Assembly (NCBI GenBank): GCA_014218235.1
Contig: CM024763.1
Coordinates: 84,430,244-84,494,243, forward strand
Source: Colocasia esculenta
Lineage: Eukaryota > Streptophyta > Magnoliopsida > Alismatales > Araceae
DNA length: 64,000 bases
Direction of reading: 5' to 3'
Shown here: positions 46,325 to 56,203 of the stretch, piece by piece
How positions within the stretch are numbered: the first letter of the stretch is position 1
Layout: each line of letters begins with the position of its first letter
Position numbers and translations under genes: made by a program
Notes under the pieces: model-generated
Told to the model about the DNA's origin: nothing
The model's input: only the letters and a program-made list of their open reading frames with translations
Databases searched by the model: none

Positions 46325-47550
46325 AAGTTTGCTATGCCAAGCTTCCTCTCCATAGATTCTAGCTATGTTCTGTGTTGGAGTCTTGCCTGTGCATGCATTT
46401 GTGCAACGGTCGAAATCTTACCCTATAAAGGTTCTCTCCTCAGACTCAGGAAGTCTCTCTTCAGACTAGAATCCATCTGTTGCATATTTTTAACTCTTGA
46501 GTCACTCTGAGTCTAGTATTCCACACAAAAAATCTTACCACAAGTAAGTGTACCCCTTGAGAAGGGAAGACCTGCTGAGCAGAGTCTTTTTTCCTTCTAG
46601 AGAGGGAAGGTCAAAGTAATCTTGACAGTTGGTTCCCCTCTTAAAAAGGGGAGGCTAGTTGTAGCTAGTGGGCTGTCTTTTCCCCTTGTGTAGAAGGAAA
46701 GACCGGTGAAAACCGAGGTGTTGTATCTTTGGAAAAGATAGTAAAATCTTAAGTCATTGTCTTAGGGACCGAACGTAGGACTTCCATTGGAAGGAAAGTC
46801 TGAACTAGGATAAACTTTCTGTGTCTTTTATGGTTTGACTAACATAACTAACGTGCATTAGTAAGCTCTTGTTAAATTAGCTTCCACGACAAAAAACACC
46901 CATTCAACCCCCTCTAGGTGAAAAGCTCTATCGCCATCGATCTAACAAGTGGTATCAGGTTCTCTCAAACAAGAAATTCATGATTTCGAGAAGATGGCAG
47001 CTGAGTTCGAACAAGAAGTCAGTCAATCAATCGCCCTCCTCTCTTTGATGGTCAAGATTACAAATATTAGAAGATATGCATGAGATTCTTTATACAAGGT
47101 ATAAATCTTGATCTTTGGTTAGTTATAGAAGATGGTGATAAAAAACCCAGCATAGAAGATAAAACAAAATGTACCGCTGATGATAAGAAACTAATATCTC
47201 AAAATTATCGTGCAAAAAGCATCATATATAGTGCATTATCTAATAACGAATTTAATCGTGTTTCAGCATGCAAAACTATTAAAGAAATGTGGGATACCTT
47301 AAGAATTACTTATGAAGTTACTCACAAAGTCAAAGAAATAAGAATTGATATACTTATTACTAAATATGATCAATTCAAAATGGAAGATAATGAATCCATA
47401 ACACAAATGTATACTAAATTTATTGATATAATAAATGGGTTAAATGGACTCCTAAAGTAACTGACATTGAAGAAGCTAAGTGGCAATGGAAAAACTGATA
47501 GGATCCTTAATGGCTCATGAAATAAATATGGAAAGACTAAATGAAAGCTC
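46325..47550 (+). mobile_element. Sirevirus E, fragment (LTR end plus gag start)
   Basis: The 3' part of an LTR (46325-46947) with TATAAAG at 46434-46440, a primer site TGGTATCAGG at 46950, and the beginning of gag. The left end is the insertion border of element X and the right end that of element F, so the rest is displaced or lost. Confidence 0.82.
46994..47550 (+). pseudogene. gag: gag N-terminal part of element E, broken
   Basis: ATG 46994 (MAAEFEQE) shifts frame within about 30 bases. A TAG near 47068 stands where the other gags here have Trp. From 47080 the frame is open for 126 codons with the UBN2-type gag domain (GINLDLWLVIEDGD, MWDTLRITYE, MYTKFIDIINGL). It is cut at 47550 by element F. 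Confidence 0.85.
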
Positions 47551-48581
47551 TATTGGCCTTCTTCATATGGCAGCAAGACTAACCTAGAGGGGGGGGGGGG
47601 GGGTGAATAGGAAATCTAAAAAATGAAACAAAAGTCACCACTTGCAAATGTTCTGTTAGTATCAAGGTTCGCCGTACCGTCCAGATTTACCGTGCCGCAT
47701 TGTCCATGGTACGATACGATATCGTACCGTACTGTACCGCTGAGATACGGTGGGGAAAAGGCTTGTTTGATTTTTTTTTTTTAGTTTTGTGACTTAATGA
47801 ATATTTAAAATGAGCAAACTTCAAAAGAAGACTCTCCATCCAAACTCAAGATAAACTCTCCACCTCTTCTCATGCATGCACCTTTTCTCTCTCCTCTTTC
47901 TCTCTCATATCCTCTAGAACTATCAGGGATATTATGCCTTCTATAGCCTGAAAAGGGGCTGATATGCTCACGAGGTCTTCATCAAAGTTCTTCTACTCTT
48001 CTTCAGCTTCGTCCTCGAAGTGGAATCACCTCAATTGGTGGTATGTGCCCAAAGTTATAGCAGATTATTCTTCGTATTCTTTCTCATATCATGATCTACA
48101 TATACAGGGTTATCATGCCATCCACATCTCAAACGAGGGCATATCTCTTCGAGACTTCTTCATGAAAGTTGTTCCCCACGACTTCCTCTACGAGCTCCAA
48201 CTAGCTAGAATCACATGAAATGAAGGTCTGTGCTTAAAGACACAGTGGATTATTCTTGACCTTCTCTCTCATATTGAGATCCAAACTAGCAGTGAGTGCG
48301 GCCTCTCTACAGCCTGAACGAGGGTGATCTAGTCTTTGGACTCTTCATGAAAGTTGTTCATGATGTGACCAATGTATTCTATTAGTTCAACACCAAGAAT
48401 CCGAAAACAGAAACAAAACTGTAACGTCTTAAAATTAATATTAAAATATTAATATGACACTAAGAAATTAAAAGAGATAGTAAATTATACATAAGACGTG
48501 ATCACTTATATAAATATAATTATCTTTAATTTTAAAATATTTTCATATTATTAATATAATTCTTATACTATCTTTGATTGT

Positions 48582-49330
48582 GTGCACTTCAACGGGACGA
48601 CATTCGGTTCCAAAAATAAAGTCAAACCTGAAGTTATCATAATTATTAGAAAAATATACTAATTGTAAAAACATAAAATATCATGAATTATTGATGCATA
48701 GATGTTGAGATTAAGTCGACCTAATAATTTTTGAGACAATTTTTACTTGACAAAAAATTAATTTAAAAATTAAACTATAATTACTATAATTTGTATCATC
48801 TCTTAATTAACTTATGTTTGAAATTTCATTTGAATTAGACACCATTTAGACCCCTTAAGTACACACAAGATTTGTCGCGGTACGGCAAACCCTCTGTGCA
48901 CTTCAACGGACAACATTTGGTTCCAAAAATAAAGTCAAATCTGAAATCATCATAATTACTAGAAAAATATATTGATTCTAAAAATATAAATATCAGGAGT
49001 TATTGATGCATAGATATTGAGATTAAGTCGACCTAATGATTTTTTGAGACAATTTTACTTGACAAAAAATTAATTTAAAATTTTAAAGAAAAATTATTAT
49101 AATTTGTATCATCTCTTAGTTAGCTTATGTTTGAAATTCATCTCAATTAGATACCATTTAGACCCCTTAGATGTTGAGATTAAGTCGATCTAATGATTTT
49201 TGGGACAATTTTTACTTGACGAAAAATTAATTTAAAAAATTAAACTAAAATTATTATAATTTGTATCATCTCTTAATTACTTATATTTAAAATTTCATCT
49301 CAATTAGACACCATTTAGATCCCTTAGATA
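48582..49330. repeat. Diverged tandem repeat (about 300 bp unit) in the hAT-like element
   Basis: Units at about 48582-48892 and 48893-49167, with a partial third at about 49168-49330. Each has the blocks TTGAGATTAAGTCGA, ACAATTTTTACTTGAC and CACCATTTAGA. There is no coding signal. Confidence 0.78.
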
Positions 49331-49385
49331 CATCGGATGTGAGATGGAAAGTTCCTATATATATATATATATATATATATAGGCC

Positions 49386-49540
49386 TGCCACGGACCGGAT
49401 CCGGTCCGTGGCATATTGCGGCGTGCCACTGTGGCACGCCCGGGTCACCCCATTGGGGTGACCCGACCGTGCCATGGCTCAGATGAGCCATGGCACGGTG
49501 TGAGTTGGCCAAACCGCACCGTACATGCAGTTTGGCCAAC
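49386..49540. repeat. Five consecutive palindromes near the hAT-like terminus
   Basis: A perfect 28-bp palindrome (49386-49413), arms of 9 with a 1-base loop (49421-49439), arms of 10 with a 3-base loop (49442-49464), arms of 16 with a 2-base loop (49466-49499), and arms of 11 with a 15-base loop (49504-49540). Arm sequences differ from each other. An (AT)n tract precedes them (about 49356-49380). Confidence 0.93.
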
Positions 49541-50928
49541 CGTGGTTAGTATAAATAAACGTGTGCAATGGAAGTTAAGGGCATGGAAGCAAATACACAA
49601 GGATCACAGAAATTTATCCTGGTTTGGCTTCCAAATGGAAGTCCTACATCCAGTCCCCAAGCAAACTCTTGGGATTTCACTAACCACCAAATAACCTTGG
49701 TCTTCCCTTAAACAAGGGGAGTACAACACCCAGCACCCCAACTGGTCTTCATCTCTTTCTCGTGCAAGAAGGTAGCTCACTTCTTTTACAGGATCAGAAG
49801 AAATCCTACTGGAACAAACCCAAGCATGGTTACACCATGACACACAAGCTGGTCTTCTTCTCTTTCCGAGCTAGAAGGCAACTCAATGTTTCACCTCAGC
49901 GAGGTGCTTCTTTTACAAGATCAGAAGCAACCCACTGGTACACACCCCAGTAGGTCTTCCCTTCAAACAAAGGGAACACTGGTACAGACCCGAGATGGTC
50001 ACCACCAGGCACAATCTGGTCTTCCCTTCTAATCAAGGAGAATGCTTGCACAACAAGCCTTCTCTTCTAACCGAAGAGGAACACTTCTAACACATAAGCA
50101 AGGACCTGAAGCCCCTAGATCAAGCTCAAGATACACAACAGAAAATGCTTGATCTAAGACTTAGTCTAAGAAAGAAAGGGTTTACAGGACAAGACTCTCC
50201 TTAGGCTAAACCCCTAGCTCTCTCTCTCCCAAATACATAAAGACATACAGAGAGAGGATGAGGAAGAAGGAAGATGTCTTGAATGCTTCAGTTTGAATGG
50301 GCTCAAGCTCTATTCCTTTCTACTTGAGTGTGTATGGAGTTGAATGCTCACTGGATGTACACTCTTTGAATAATCTTCAGGTTCGCACTGTTGTTCTTTT
50401 TCTCTTGCTTCTCCCTTTTATGGAGCAACTTGAACAGATCTGTTGACAGATGATCGTTGGAGTTTTTTGGCTCTCTGCTTCTTCTTCGAACCTTCCATTG
50501 AGTCTAACAGATGTCTTCTTGAGTCTACTGGCTATTTGGAATGGAGGAAGATATTTCAGCTAGTGCACAATTCCAAGGATGCCAGCAGTAGGTCCAAGAT
50601 GTTGACGGTGTGTAGAGGTAGACCTGCAGACATTAAATGCAAGGCAGATGATCAGACTTGTGAAGTCTTTTGTCAAATGGCTCATACCTCTTTTTATCTT
50701 CTATCTGTATTTCCTGCAGATAGCTAAAAATAGAAGGTTAGGTGCTTTTCTTTTGTTATAGGAAGGAGGAATTCTCTTTTACCTTCTGTCCATGTTTTCT
50801 TGCTGACAGCCTACTGTAAGAGCTTTTTATCTGTCAGAGAAATGATAATATAAGAGTTAGAAAGTCATTTGAATTTTCAATGGGTGCCAAAAGTATTTTG
50901 AAACCCAATCTGTGTAAGTCATAATAGC

Positions 50929-51550
50929 AATCGATATGAGATTAAGTTTATAACACCAATCAGTAGAAATAGAGAGGCAATCGATATTTGCTTAAAGGCA
51001 ATCGATATGAAACAACTGTAATTGATGCATGTAGGTAATCGATGTCTAAGGCAATCAATGTCCAAAGACAATCAATGTCTAAAGGTAATCGATGTCTAAA
51101 GACAGTCGATGTCTAAAGGCAATCGATGTGCAATCGATGTCTAAGGGTAATCGATGTTTGAGTGCAATCTATGTTTATGCAATCGATGTGAAAGTATAAT
51201 CGATGTTCATGCAGTCGATGTTTATGCAATCGATGTGAACGTATAATCGATGTTCAAGAACAATCCATGAAGACAATCGATGTTTGAGACAGTCCATGTT
51301 CAAAGAGTAATCGATGTTAAGACACAGTCGATGTTCAAAGAGTAATCGATGTTTTAAGAGAAAGGTAATCGATGTTTGAAGGAAATCGATGTCTAAGGTA
51401 ATTGATGTTTAAGACAATTGATGTTTGAACATAATCGATGTTTACGTGAACTGTAATCGATGTGTTTGTACAGTAATCGATGTGATATTAAAACAGTAAT
51501 CGATATACATTGTTCAGTAATCGATGTGACATTAAAATAGTAATCGATAT
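50929..51550. repeat. RTCGAT array in the LTR of element F
   Basis: About thirty ATCGAT or GTCGAT words in 620 bp. In the regular part (about 51070-51360) the usual gap is 11 bp, giving a 17-bp period, with some 9- and 12-bp gaps. On the minus strand the array lies upstream of the TATA-like box at 50416-50422. Confidence 0.88.
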
Positions 51551-51785
51551 ACCACTTCGACTGTCCAGGAGTCAGAGTTGGATTGGTTACTTTGACTTCT
51601 TGAGGTCGGAGTGAGGACTACTTCGACTTTTCAGGAGTCAGAGTAGGACATTCATACAAAAACTTTGGATATGAAAAATATAATAATTCTGTTAAAATAA
51701 TATGGAATATATTAATGATATTTATGATAATCATGAGTTTTGTTATCACCAAAATAAAAGGATAGAATATAAGAGTGGTTAAACA

Positions 51786-52606
51786 ATCTTCCCCTTTTTG
51801 GTGATGACAAAACTCATGTGAATTTTCAACAAATATTCAATACAACTAATGAACAGAAAATTCATAACATAAAATACTCGCCCCTTTTTTGTCAATAACC
51901 AAAAGGAAGGATCTTACCATTTGCATTCCTCCCCCCCCCCCCCCCCCCCCCCACCTTTTTAAGGACTTCTTACCAATATGCTTTGAGTTTGAAGGAGAGG
52001 GGTTTAACAATACTTGAATGAAATATCTTCACCCTCGTTTACTTTCTCCCCTTTAGTTGATGCTCTTCCAAATCTTCATAAATGCCTTTTTTCTGTCGAC
52101 CAATTGTCATTATCTGTCGACAGTTGTTCCATGGTGTGTCGACCTATCATCTATGTGTGTCGACACAGTCTTGAGTCTGTCGACATCTGTTGTTGTATTT
52201 TCATTTGTTATTCTGTTGGGAGGTCTTCAAGAATATTCCTTGCATTGATCCTACAAAGAGACAAAAATTCATGCAAGGATATTAGTAGCATTGTAATTTA
52301 GGGAATAAACAACAAAAAGAAATGTAAGTTTAAAAACAAAAACTAAAAACTAAGGATGAGTATTTTCTCTTCAGATAAATGAATTGAAGAGTAGGTAGTC
52401 ACTAATCGAATGCTTTTGAGCATCCTTTAACCATACTCATTGAATGCCTTTTTGATGTTTTGTTCATCAAGAGAAGATTGGAATTCTCTTTATCTTCTTT
52501 TGTGCTTGAGCTGTCAGAGGAGTTATCCCATGTAGCTGTGAAGGTCTTCCTTTGTGTTTTTGCTCTTGGCTAATATTTTTTGGATGATTTCTTCTTCACT
52601 ATCAAC
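51786..52606 (-). other. 3' non-coding region of element F
   Basis: The minus strand has the terminal polypurine tract next to 51785, plus earlier tracts. One tract has become a run of 23 C on the plus strand (51930-51952). A GTCGAC array is at 52093-52184. 52280-52500 matches element D (43620-43800). The far end is the tail of gag. Confidence 0.78.
52093..52184. repeat. GTCGAC array phased at 21 bp (element F interior)
   Basis: GTCGAC hexamers start at 52095, 52116, 52138, 52159 and 52179: steps of 21, 22, 21 and 20 bp. The flanks vary (CTGTCGACAG, GTGTCGACAC). The array is about 310 bp from the LTR border, comparable in place to the internal arrays of A and B. Confidence 0.92.
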
Positions 52607-54907
52607 ATCACTGTAACGACCCCGAGAACCCGACCCTAGCCGATGTCGAGGACTCGATTTTCGCAGTTGCTGCCCATGGATCCGGGGACCCGGAAGGGAT
52701 ATAACACAAGTCTAACAGAATATGTAAAGGAAATAAACGTCAACTACTAAGCTAGCAGCACACACGCGGAAGTAGAAGGAAGAGCGAGACTGCAACACAT
52801 TTCTCTAGGTACAATCCCAATGCACAACGAGTACAAGTAAAGAAGGGAAGAATAGAGCCCTTAGGGGCATACCCCGAGGGTGAAGTACAACTAAAAGGGG
52901 GGTACCACTGCTAGCTATGGGGACGACGACTACCGCCCCATCACCTCCACCTGACGTGCACCCGGCCGCTGCTGAGAAGTCTCACCTAGAAAAAGAAGGG
53001 ATGAGCTTCACAACAGAAGCTCAGTAGGGACTACCAATCTCCTACTAGCTCTAGCAGGTGCGAAAGAATATATATAATCAAAGTAAATGATAGTAGTTAT
53101 ATATTCTAATCTACACAGAAAAATGCGGAAGCAAAGCTAACTAACTAGCAACGGTACGGGAGGACACCACATGTGCCGCAACAACCGAAGCTGTCGCCGT
53201 CAGCGCATGCGTCGCGACATCATCGCGACCCTTAGGCTGGTCACGACCTCAGTCGAGAGGGGTCCCGGTATATTCCTCCCAAGGACCACCCCAAAACCGG
53301 TACAAAACATACCATTCGGAGGAGGGGAGTATGGGAAACACTGGGAAAGCATGTAAATAACCAAACCACCCTTAAAACCCTACGAATCAAGCATTACACG
53401 GAGAACTACACTCGAAGGAAACCTCTCCAACCACGAGCATGGATCTCACACCCCACAATCCCAACATGACGAAGAAATCAAGAACCTCACGGGAGGGGAG
53501 CATGCTAGAATGAGAGGAAGACAAGGAGTCCCTACCTCAAAGAGTAGAGCCGATCTATTGGGGCCTTCACGTTGGAATGGCCACCTCCTCCTCGCTCCAA
53601 GCACCACACGGACGTCGCCTACACCAAGGAGACGTCACCTCCTCGCCATGAGCACCACGAACAAGCTAGAGAATAGAAGAGGGCTCTGGGGAGGAAGAAG
53701 GAAGAAGAAGAAGAAGAAGAAGAAAGGAAGAAAAGGAAAGAGAGAGGGGGAAATGGGTGCCTACCTCAATTTTGAACCGATAGGCCCAAAGACGAGATGG
53801 GTTGGGCCGGCACGACAGCAACCATGTCGCGACCACCCTGCAGGTCGCGACCGCCAACCCCGGTGCGACACCAAAAGTGATCAAACCTCGAAGACCGAGA
53901 AAACCTTAACATGATGGACTGCCAGGTCGCATCAATGTTGTACGCATCTGACACCTGACAAGGCTGTTCTGACAGAAAGGACAGCAGTCAGATCGGCCAG
54001 AATGAAGTCGCCTCGTCTCCAGACACCGCGACAAGGACCCGACGCCCACCCCTGTCGCCAAAAGAACACGACGGCCAATTGTGCCGCGACCAAAAGTATG
54101 TCATGACCGGCTCCTCTAGTGCGACAATGTCACGCCCATGGGGTCTGTCGCGACCATGAGGATAGGGCTAAGGGTCCGAGAGGGCCAGGTCTTACAATCA
54201 CTACTATCATTGGTAGCATCTTCATCTGAAGTGCTCTCCTCAGCTTTGAATGCGTTGATTTACCATCCTCTTGTAGTGTTTTCTTACAATCTCTTCATGT
54301 TGATCTCAGGGCCATGAGAGATCCAATGAGCTTCTCCAAGGTCATAGTGGAGAGGTCATTTGCTTCTTCTATAGCAGTGACCTTTGGAGTCCATTTTCCT
54401 GGAAGAGATCTAGAATCTTTCTGATCATCTCTCCCAAGCTATATTCCTTACCCAAACTTGCAAGTCCATTGATGATTTCAGTAAACTCGTTGTACATCTG
54501 AGATATGGACTCACCTAATTCCATTTGGAATTTTTCATATTGTGTGACAAGTATATCTATTCTTGTCTCTTTGACTTTGTCTGTTCCCTCATATGTGAGC
54601 TTTAGCTTTCCCACATATCTTTCTCTATTTTGCATGCAGAAATTCTGTTGAACTCTTGCTTGGTCAGAGCGCAACACATGAAGCTTTTTGCCTTCCTGTT
54701 CAAGAATATCTTCTTTTTCTCTTCAGTTGTCCATTCTTCCTTCGACTTTGAGAATTGAAGATCACCATCTTCTATGATGCTCCAGATTTGATAGTCGTAG
54801 CCTTGTAGGAAAAACTTCATCCTCGTCTTCCAGTATTGATAATCTTCTCCATCAAATAGTGCAGGCTGGAAGATGAATTTACCTTCTACAAATCCTTGAG
54901 CAGCCAT
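52480..54907 (-). pseudogene. gag: gag of element F, interrupted by a solo LTR
   Basis: The minus-strand ATG at 54907-54905 (MAAQGFVEGK) gives the gag domain with DYQYWKTRMKFF, WSIIEDGD, and, in a second frame from about 54610, LKLTYEGTDKVKETRIDILVTQYE. It goes out of frame near 54400. Ser/Asp/Glu-rich coding (SDEDATND) can be followed to 54197, then on the other side of the solo LTR from 52611 to about 52480. A zinc knuckle is not visible. It is a pseudogene by frameshifts and insertion. Confidence 0.82.
52612..54196 (-). mobile_element. Solo LTR, gypsy-type (1,585 bp), TSD ATCAC
   Basis: TGTAACGACC to GGTCTTACA with ATCAC at 52607-52611 and 54197-54201. On the minus strand it ends GGGTCGTTACA like the chromovirus LTR, so minus orientation is likely. 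CpG dyads: GCGAC-N10-GTCAC at 53225-53244, GCGAC-N10-GTCGC at 53829-53848, and looser ones at about 54000-54160. A (GAA)n-type tract lies at about 53695-53735. No real ORF. Confidence 0.9.
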
Positions 54908-54930
54908 GGATCTTTGCTCAAAGATCGTTG

Positions 54931-55690
54931 GTGTGAATGTGCTTTTCATTCAAAACACCCCACAAAGAATAATTAAACAAAAGGAATAATAAAATATGAA
55001 TGAAAGAAGAGAAGAGAAGGAGAAAGTGCGTGTGTGTACGAAGATGGAGGTGTGATCGCCAGGTACACGAGGGTACCGAAGGAGTGAGCGAATGACAGAG
55101 CGTTACTTATCTTCACCCAAAGATCGCAGGAGATTGAACGTGGTGGGTTGACTTCTACTCCTCCAACCGGCCGGCCAACAGAGAAGACTTCAGTTCAATG
55201 GTTACCTTGCAAAAATGAAGAACACACACAAACAAGTGAAAGCAATATTAGACTAAATTGTGTAGTATGAAATTCAAATGAAGATGAGGAAAAACACAAG
55301 AACATGGGCTTGAGCACACCTTGTGGAGGTGGTGTTAAACCCCTAAAATTTAGGTGTGGAAGGAATGATGTGAGTGTGTGAATGATGGTTAGTGTAAAAT
55401 GTATGAACTAAAAGATGAATTAACGAAAATAATGAAGGGGAAAAGAAAGAGTTGGCGAAATGAGCCCGCTGCCATGGATGGATGAAGTGGAAGAAGTTTC
55501 CTCCTCCTCGCTCAAATGCACTTGAGAGGAAGAAGAACTAATGCTCCAAGAAATGGAGACTTGGAATGGCTTGAGGAAATGGCTCTTCTCTTTAAAGCTC
55601 AGAGTCTGACTCTTCAGTGCGGCAGGGCTTCGTCGTAGTGCTTAAGATGTGTGTAAAACCATGGCCTCGGGGGTCTTCTTGTAGGGGTAA
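54931..55690 (-). other. Region downstream of a minus-strand promoter module, no gene recognised
   Basis: Continues the transcription direction of the module at 55703-56203. On the minus strand a CTACAAGAAGACCCCCGAGG block (about 55664-55683) resembles CTACAAAACACCCGAGG at 61797 on the plus strand. Short minus-strand frames exist but none has a domain. I take this as the remnant of a PMD-type unit. Confidence 0.45.
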
Positions 55691-55702
55691 ATTTAGTAAA
55701 TC

Positions 55703-56203
55703 ACGACGGACACAATGGTCGCCTATTGATGTGAATCGTGAACGACCAAAGCGTCGCGTTTAGTAAGATCGACTTGCTCCGATTAAGCCTTTCCAAACAT
55801 CGATTATAGCAAGTTTTAGAATCGTGATGACATAGATCGTCGCATTTCAAACACTTCCAATACCGATTCATTGTTTTCAAATTTAATAAATGGAAATATT
55901 GAATCGTGATGACATGAGTGGTCGCATATTTGAAGGAATCAATGTTTTGATAGGGAGTCGATCTCATAATCAATGGAAGGTTAGAAACGCGATGGACCAT
56001 GTGGACGCGATTTTAATTAGCAAGAAAATCTTTCTAAAAACAATTTTGGAATTGCTATAATTCGAAATTGGAAACTCTTAAACGTGACGACTTGACCGGA
56101 CACTATTCAAAACAGGGTAAGTGCTAGAAAAGGAAGTGTGATACCCGACGGTTTGAGCCGTCACAGATCAAGCTCCTGAAACTACGACCACTATGTCCGT
56201 CGC
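55703..56203 (-). promoter_or_regulatory. CpG-dyad promoter module 1
   Basis: Inverted half-sites with an invariant 10-bp gap begin at 55703, 55738, 55824, 55906, 55989, 56084, 56145 and 56184, in the form RYGAY-N10-GTCGC with small variations (GACGC, GACAC, GTCAC). Orientation is set by the downstream block shared with modules 2 and 3. Confidence 0.82.

Larger units (their letters stand above)
47663..49544. mobile_element. hAT-like non-autonomous DNA element (1,882 bp), TSD GTTAGTAT
   Basis: GTTAGTAT at 47655-47662 and 49545-49552 flanks a segment that begins CAAGGTTCGCC and ends GGCCAACCGTG, whose reverse complement CACGGTTGGCC matches the start at 9 of 11 bases. An 8-bp duplication with short CA-starting inverted ends is the hAT pattern. 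No transposase is present. The subterminal zones are GC-rich and full of palindromes (TACGATACGATATCGTACC near 47710; five hairpins at 49386-49540); the middle is AT-rich. Confidence 0.68.
47551..51785 (-). repeat. 3' LTR of element F, interrupted by a hAT-like element
   Basis: The minus-strand start TGTTTAACCAC lies at 51785, directly after a polypurine tract; the end is at 47551 (TATTGGCC on the plus strand). Without the insert it is about 2.35 kb. A minus-strand TATA-like CATAAAA is at 50416-50422. The GGACTGGATGTAGGACTTCC block near 49640 is shared with elements C and D. The run of 15 G at 47589-47603 is an expanded form of the C tract near the LTR end. Confidence 0.85.
47551..54930 (-). 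mobile_element. Sirevirus F (minus strand), gag-only, 5' LTR missing
   Basis: Read on the minus strand: gag (54907 downward), a 3' non-coding region with polypurine tracts, and a 3' LTR from 51785 to 47551. The right side breaks at about 54930, just upstream of the gag start, with no primer site or 5' LTR visible. It is interrupted by a hAT-like element in the LTR and by a solo LTR in gag. No pol domain is seen. Confidence 0.86.

Noticed and set aside
47689..47760. TACGATACGATATCGTACC-type palindromes as a separate satellite
   Set aside because: Single short block located at the subterminal end of the hAT-like element; no tandem extension.
53510..53914. 134-codon frame with poly-Lys in the solo LTR 52612-54196
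   Set aside because: It crosses a (GAA)n tract, sits wholly inside an LTR and has no domain.
55021..55690. A 5' LTR for element F to the right of its gag
   Set aside because: No primer-site complement, no LTR terminus and no similarity to 47551-51785 could be found; the element is truncated at about 54930.
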